64,000 nt of DNA from Billgrantia desiderata (GTDB taxonomy: Bacteria; Pseudomonadota; Gammaproteobacteria; Pseudomonadales; Halomonadaceae), in NCBI GenBank assembly GCA_011742915.1, contig JAAQTN010000024.1, positions 1 to 64,000 of the forward strand, written 5' to 3'. Below are positions 59,782 through 64,000 of the stretch, one piece after another; within the stretch, counting starts at the first letter, position 1, and each line of letters begins with the position of its first letter. Made by a program: the position numbers and the translations under genes. Under the pieces are notes generated by a model, which had not been told where the DNA came from, made no database searches, and was given only the letters and a program-made list of their open reading frames with translations.

Positions 59782-60765
59782 ATGAACAAGATCCTGTCCC
59801 GCTCCGTGCTGATCGCCGCTGCCTGCGGCCTCTCCACGACCGCCAGTGCCGCCCAGTGGACCATGGCCACCCCCTACGGCGATGCCAGCTTCCATACCAA
59901 GAACGTGAAGCAGTTCGCCGAGGACGTGGCGGAAGCCACCGGTGGCGAACTGACCATCAACGTCCACAGCGGCGGCTCGCTGGTGGCCCACGGCGAGATC
60001 AAGCCTTCGGTACGCCGCGGCACCATCGAGGCCGGCGAGATCTTTCTCTCCACCCTCTCCAACGAGGACCCCATCTTCGAGGTCGATACCCTGCCGGGCG
60101 TGGCCGGAAGCTACGAGGAAGCCTTCGAACTGTGGCAGGCCACCAAGCCGCTGATCACCGAACTGTTCGCCAATCAGGGCATGATGCCGCTCTACGCCGT
60201 GGCCTGGCCGGCCCAGGGCATCTATACCGACTTCGAGCTCGACGATGCCGAGCAGTTCGAGGGCCTGCGGGTGCGCGCCCCCAACATCAACACCCAGCGC
60301 TTCGTCGACTACCTGGGCGGCAGCCCCACCGAAACCGAGGAGTCGGACATTCCCACGGCGTTCAGCACCGGTCGGGTCGACGCCATGATCACCTCGAGTT
60401 CCACCGGTAACTCGATGACCGCCTGGGATTACGTCTCCCACTACACCGACGCCAACCTGTGGCTGCCGAAGAACATCGTGTTCATCAATCAGCGCGCCTT
60501 CGATCGCCTGGACGAAGCCACCCAGGAAGCGCTGCTGGAGGCCGCCGCACGGGCCGAGGAGCGCGGCTGGCAGATGAGCCGTGACGACAATCAGGCCAGC
60601 CTCGAGGCGCTGCAGGCGAACGGCATCACCGTCTCCGAGCCGAACGATGAGGTTGCGGCCGCCCTGCAGGCAGCCGGCGACCAGCTCTTCTCGGCCTGGG
60701 AGAGTCGTGCCGGTGAGCAGGCGAAGCAGGTACTCGAGGAGTACCAGCAGCAGCGCCAGGATTGA
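59782..60765 (+). CDS. TRAP transporter solute-binding protein DctP
   Basis: A 327-residue periplasmic receptor with a signal peptide (about 1-23). WTMATPYGDASFHTKNVKQFAEDV and the LRVRAPNINTQRFVDYLGGSP motif, whose arginine binds the ligand carboxylate, are DctP hallmarks. Substrate unknown; the neighbouring pxp genes make 5-oxoproline or a related cyclic amide-acid a reasonable guess. Confidence 0.93.
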   Translation: MNKILSRSVLIAAACGLSTTASAAQWTMATPYGDASFHTKNVKQFAEDVAEATGGELTINVHSGGSLVAHGEIKPSVRRGTIEAGEIFLSTLSNEDPIFEVDTLPGVAGSYEEAFELWQATKPLITELFANQGMMPLYAVAWPAQGIYTDFELDDAEQFEGLRVRAPNINTQRFVDYLGGSPTETEESDIPTAFSTGRVDAMITSSSTGNSMTAWDYVSHYTDANLWLPKNIVFINQRAFDRLDEATQEALLEAAARAEERGWQMSRDDNQASLEALQANGITVSEPNDEVAAALQAAGDQLFSAWESRAGEQAKQVLEEYQQQRQD

Positions 60766-60775
60766 GCCCAACCCC

Positions 60776-60801
60776 AGGCGTGGCGGCTTGCCGCCACGCC
60801 T
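60776..60801 (+). other. Strong hairpin between dctP and dctQ
   Basis: AGGCGTGGCGGC (60776-60787) pairs with GCCGCCACGCCT (60790-60801), giving about 11 bp with a tight loop. It lies 11 bp after the dctP stop in an otherwise continuous operon. No T-run, so mRNA stabilisation or partial termination is expected. Confidence 0.7.
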
Positions 60802-60829
60802 CCCTCAAGCTCGCCTCGAGGTTAGCGTC

Positions 60830-61393
60830 ATGACCTTCAAGTTCAATGCCCTCTACCGCCTGGGTGCCCTGGGCGCGGCCGCCTGCATGGTGACCATCTG
60901 TGCCCTGATCGCGCTGCAGGTCTCGTTTCGCCTGATCGATGCCCTGCTGGTACTGATCGGCATGCGGCGCCTTGGCCTCGGCATCACCGGCGTCTCGGAG
61001 ATCGCCTCCTACCTGTTGGTGGGTGCGACCTTCCTGGGCCTTGCCTACACCTTCGTGCATCACGCTCACATCCGCGTCACGCTGTTGATTTCACGGCTGC
61101 CATCGGCCATCAGGGCCTGGTTCGAGGTCTTCTGTCTGCTGGTCGCACTGGCCATCAGCCTGCTGCTCGGCTACGGCCTGGTGGAGCTCGCGCGGGAGAG
61201 CCGAATGTTCAATGACGTCTCCTCCGGCTTCCTGTCGATTCCGCTGTGGATTCCCCAGACGGTACTGGCCACCGGCGTGGGACTGCTCTGCCTGGCCCTG
61301 GCCGAGGCGCTGGTGACGACCCTGCGTATCGCCATTCGCGAGCCTAGCCGCTTCCGCGAGGCGACGGCCACCGACGACAGTGAGATTCACTGA
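60830..61393 (+). CDS. TRAP transporter small permease DctQ
   Basis: 187 residues with four membrane helices (about 12-35, 55-80, 88-112, 130-155). SEIASYLLVGATFLGLAYTFVHHAHIRVTLL is the family core. It bridges DctP and DctM. The start is placed at 60830; an upstream in-frame extension into dctP is a shadow. Confidence 0.9.
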   Translation: MTFKFNALYRLGALGAAACMVTICALIALQVSFRLIDALLVLIGMRRLGLGITGVSEIASYLLVGATFLGLAYTFVHHAHIRVTLLISRLPSAIRAWFEVFCLLVALAISLLLGYGLVELARESRMFNDVSSGFLSIPLWIPQTVLATGVGLLCLALAEALVTTLRIAIREPSRFREATATDDSEIH

Positions 61394-61423
61394 GCCGCAC
61401 TCAACCACACGGAGATACGTCAC

Positions 61424-62728
61424 GTGCTGATACTCAGCCTGGCTACGATAATGACGCTGGCCGTCCTGCTCGGCAGCGGGGTGTGGATCGCCTTCGCCCT
61501 GATCGGCACCGCCTGGGTCGCGCTGGCCTTCTTCAGTCCCTTCGCACCGGGCCCGATCCTGGCTTCCGATTTCTGGGGCGCCAGCTACGGCTGGGATCTG
61601 ACCGCCCTGCCGATGTTCATCTGGATGGGCGAGATCCTGTTTCGCTCCGGCCTCGCCGACAACATGTTCCGCGGCCTCTCCCCCTGGCTCAACCGCATGC
61701 CCGGCCGCCTGCTGCATACCAACATCATCGGCAGCGGCATGTTTGCCGCCGTGTGCGGCTCCTCGGCGGCCACCTGCGCCACCGTGGGCAAGATGACGCT
61801 GCCGGAGCTGGAGCGCCGCGGCTACGACAGCAACATGGCCATCGGCACCCTGGCCAGCGCCTCCACGCTGGGGCTGTTGATCCCGCCCTCCATCGTGCTG
61901 ATCGTCTACGGCGTGGTGACCGAACAGTCGATCTCGCGGCTGTTCATGGCCGGCATCGGCCCGGGCCTGATGATCCTCGCCCTGTTCATGACCTACCTCA
62001 TCGTCTGGTCACTGGTGAGCGGCAATCGCAAGGGCCTCACCGGCGCCGACGAATCGTCCATGCCGCTGGGCCAGAAGCTGCGCCAGACCCTCGAGCTGCT
62101 GCCCATCCTGCTGCTGATCGGCGGCATCATCGTGTCGATCTACGGCGGGCTTGCCTCGCCCACCGAGGCCGCGGCCGTCGGCGTGGTGCTGTCGATGCTG
62201 ATTGCCCGCTGGAACGGCAACTTCAACGTCAGGATCTTCAGCGACTCGCTGTTCGCCGCCATTCGTACCGCCTGCATGATCGCCTTCATCATCGCCGGCG
62301 CCTCGTTTCTGACCTCGGCCATGGGCTTCACCCAGGTGCCCATGCAACTGGCCCGTACCATCGGCGAGATGGGCCTTTCGCCGACCATGCTGCTGGTGGC
62401 GCTGACGCTGCTGCTGCTAGTGATGGGCTGCTTCCTCGACGGCATCTCGCTGATCCTGCTGATCACCGCCATCATCATGCCGCTGGTCAGTGCCGCCGGC
62501 TTCGATCTGATCTGGTTCGGCATCTACCTGGTGATCGTGGTGGAGATGTCACAGATCACACCGCCGGTGGGCTTCAACCTGTTCGTGATCCAGGGCCTCA
62601 CGGGCAAGGACATCCTCACCATCACCAAGGCCACGCTGCCGTTCTTCCTGCTGATGATGCTGTCGATCGCGCTGATGCACCTGTTTCCCGAGATCGCCCT
62701 CTACCTGCCCCAGAGCATGAGCCGCTAG
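61424..62728 (+). CDS. TRAP transporter large permease DctM
   Basis: 434 residues, twelve helices. GSGMFAAVCGSSAATCATVGKMTLPELERRGYD and GLLIPPSIVLIVYGVVTEQSISRLFMAGI are DctM signatures; the last third holds PPVGFNLFVIQGLTG. The start is GTG behind GGAG. Forms the Na+-coupled permease with DctQ. Confidence 0.94.
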   Translation: MLILSLATIMTLAVLLGSGVWIAFALIGTAWVALAFFSPFAPGPILASDFWGASYGWDLTALPMFIWMGEILFRSGLADNMFRGLSPWLNRMPGRLLHTNIIGSGMFAAVCGSSAATCATVGKMTLPELERRGYDSNMAIGTLASASTLGLLIPPSIVLIVYGVVTEQSISRLFMAGIGPGLMILALFMTYLIVWSLVSGNRKGLTGADESSMPLGQKLRQTLELLPILLLIGGIIVSIYGGLASPTEAAAVGVVLSMLIARWNGNFNVRIFSDSLFAAIRTACMIAFIIAGASFLTSAMGFTQVPMQLARTIGEMGLSPTMLLVALTLLLLVMGCFLDGISLILLITAIIMPLVSAAGFDLIWFGIYLVIVVEMSQITPPVGFNLFVIQGLTGKDILTITKATLPFFLLMMLSIALMHLFPEIALYLPQSMSR

Positions 62729-62744
62729 GAGAAGTGCCCGGTCC

Positions 62745-64000
62745 CTATGGGTGCCGGGCGCCCTCCTCCCTCGGATTGCGCGGATAGTAGCGCTCCGGCT
62801 GGCGCTCCACGTGAGCGAAGAAGCGCGTGTCCTTGTAGGGCATCTTCATGAACCCGGAAACCCCCAGCCCCTCGATCAGCCCCACCGCATCGAGAATGTC
62901 TTCGAGACGCTCGCGAAACTCCTCCTCGCGGGAGGGGTCGAGCAGGCGGTAGTAGCTGTGGATCTTGAGATGCTGGGGCAGCGCTTCGAAGATGATCATG
63001 CCGGTGTGGTGGATGTCGTTGAGCGCCTCCAGCGAGGTGATGATCGGCTCCGGCAGCACCAGAAACTCCTCGGGGTCGGGGCCGTCCTCGAAGTAGCTGT
63101 GCAGCCGGCTGCGGTCTTCCAGTTCAGGCACCGCGCTGACCTCGTAGCGCAGCCGCATGCCGGGCTCGATGACGAAGGGATGCGCCGGGCTCGACCGATC
63201 GAGGTGCAGGGTGTCGCGGGCGTTGAACAGGCAGCTCTTGAAGATGCCCTGGCGGTAGATGGCACGCGCCAGGTTGACCATGTTGTTGACCGCCGCCACG
63301 AAGGCCGGCTTGAGCGAGGAGTCGTGCAGATTGAGCGAGGTGTCGATGTAGACGCCATCGGCTTCCCAGCGCACGGCCAGCCCGCCCACCACCGGGTACT
63401 TGCCCAGCCGGCTCACCGCGGCGAGAAAGGCCTTCTCGGTCTCGCCCATGCCCTGCATGAAGTTCTTGTAGTAGCGATCCAGCTGCACGTCGTTGACGTC
63501 GTTGAGCGTTTCCGCTCCGCCCTCCTCGCGCAGGAACGCCTTGCGCGAGCTGTAGACCACGGTGTCGATCTCCCGCGTCATGGGCCGCACCCAGGTGGGC
63601 ACCAGCGGCGCTTCGGCTGCACCTGGCAGATCGATCATCACCACCCGCGCCAGGCGCGGCATCTCGCGAATGAAGTGGTCGCCGGCGCGCTGGCGCACCC
63701 GCGGGTCGGGGTCGAGCATGCCGTCGAGCATGCGGGCGAACTCCATGGGCAGCCCCAGCGAGGTGGCGGGAATGGCACGATGACCGAAGCGACACGACTG
63801 TGCCGAGGCCAGCGCATAGAGGGTGCCGGCCGTGCCCTGCTCGTCGAAGCGCGGCGATGACAGCGCGCCGTTGAGCTGCTCTTCGCCGATGAAGTAGACG
63901 TCGCCCAGCCGCGCGTTGGTCTGCTGAAGGTTGTCCGACATCAGCTCCATGACGTTGGCCGCCACGAACTGCTGGTTGGCGTCGAGCTGGGCGAACACTG
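62745..64000 (-). CDS. Unrecognised protein, 5' end beyond the right edge
   Basis: At least 417 residues; the reading frame is open to the window edge, and the GTG near 63998 is not supported as a start. No family was recognised. Sequence features: a segment FGHRAIPATSLGLPMEFARMLDGMLD, repeated acidic turns, RYYKNFMQGMGETEKAFLAAVSRLG, YIDTSLNLHDSSLKPAFVAAVNNMV and a C-terminal part with PQHLKIHSYYRLLDPSREEEFRERLEDIL and FFAHVERQPERYYPRNP. It looks soluble, with no membrane helices in this part. Convergent with dctM, 16 bp apart. Confidence 0.75.
   Translation of the reverse strand, partial: VFAQLDANQQFVAANVMELMSDNLQQTNARLGDVYFIGEEQLNGALSSPRFDEQGTAGTLYALASAQSCRFGHRAIPATSLGLPMEFARMLDGMLDPDPRVRQRAGDHFIREMPRLARVVMIDLPGAAEAPLVPTWVRPMTREIDTVVYSSRKAFLREEGGAETLNDVNDVQLDRYYKNFMQGMGETEKAFLAAVSRLGKYPVVGGLAVRWEADGVYIDTSLNLHDSSLKPAFVAAVNNMVNLARAIYRQGIFKSCLFNARDTLHLDRSSPAHPFVIEPGMRLRYEVSAVPELEDRSRLHSYFEDGPDPEEFLVLPEPIITSLEALNDIHHTGMIIFEALPQHLKIHSYYRLLDPSREEEFRERLEDILDAVGLIEGLGVSGFMKMPYKDTRFFAHVERQPERYYPRNPREEGARHP

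Noticed and set aside
1..64000. Insertion sequences, rRNA operons or complete tRNA genes
   Set aside because: No transposase motif, rRNA stretch or full tRNA cloverleaf was seen; only the tRNA-Ser 3' remnant at 1817-1836.

Overview
The window is a stretch of chromosome from a GC-rich, moderately halophilic gammaproteobacterium, most likely Halomonas or a close relative in the Halomonadaceae. The grounds are the Na+/H+ antiporter NhaD next to an NhaP2-type antiporter, the gammaproteobacterial order gloB-yafS-rnhA-dnaQ, the yejABEF operon, and two TRAP transporters. The genus is inferred from gene content; no rRNA gene is present.

Left edge (1-1836): the AT-rich end of an integrated mobile element. 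It holds a possible short transcript with a strong terminator, four spaced copies of an 18-bp palindrome-like repeat, a DUF6538-type tyrosine integrase, and a 20-bp remnant of a tRNA-Ser 3' end that marks the right attachment site. The host tRNA terminator follows directly. Just outside the element are a perfect 25-bp inverted repeat and a toxin-first RelE/XRE toxin-antitoxin pair.

Core region (2.8-35 kb): nhaD, a 28-residue membrane peptide gene, nhaP2, an orphan NMT1/ThiY-like binding protein, an esterase, the yhhQ queuosine-precursor transporter, prpE with an ArsR regulator, sohB, an SCP2 protein, nudC-dnaQ-rnhA-yafS divergent from gloB-mltD, yejABEF, a 7TMR-DISM diguanylate cyclase, an omega-amidase/rsuA pair, rarD with an NDH-2-like oxidoreductase, a chemoreceptor with its sensor domain at the C-terminus, metY, and a SulP transporter.

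Catabolic island (35.2-50.9 kb): a TAXI-type TRAP transporter runs into a crotonase with a degenerate C-terminal half and a pair of acyl-CoA dehydrogenases resembling PimC/PimD. A convergent operon encodes a third acyl-CoA dehydrogenase, an acyl-CoA ligase, a hotdog thioesterase and an unrecognised polytopic membrane protein. A divergent operon encodes a PaaH-like 3-hydroxyacyl-CoA dehydrogenase, a thiolase and an IclR regulator. Together these make a full uptake, activation and beta-oxidation route for an unidentified carboxylic acid, plausibly a dicarboxylate or alicyclic acid. This is the best candidate for an undescribed pathway here.

Right part (51-64 kb): an MCE/Mla-type lipid transport operon with a STAS domain fused to the permease, a GntR regulator, an orphan ribbon-helix-helix protein, 5-oxoprolinase pxpABC, a divergent VOC protein-LysR-DctPQM TRAP cluster, and a 5'-incomplete gene of unknown family at the right edge.
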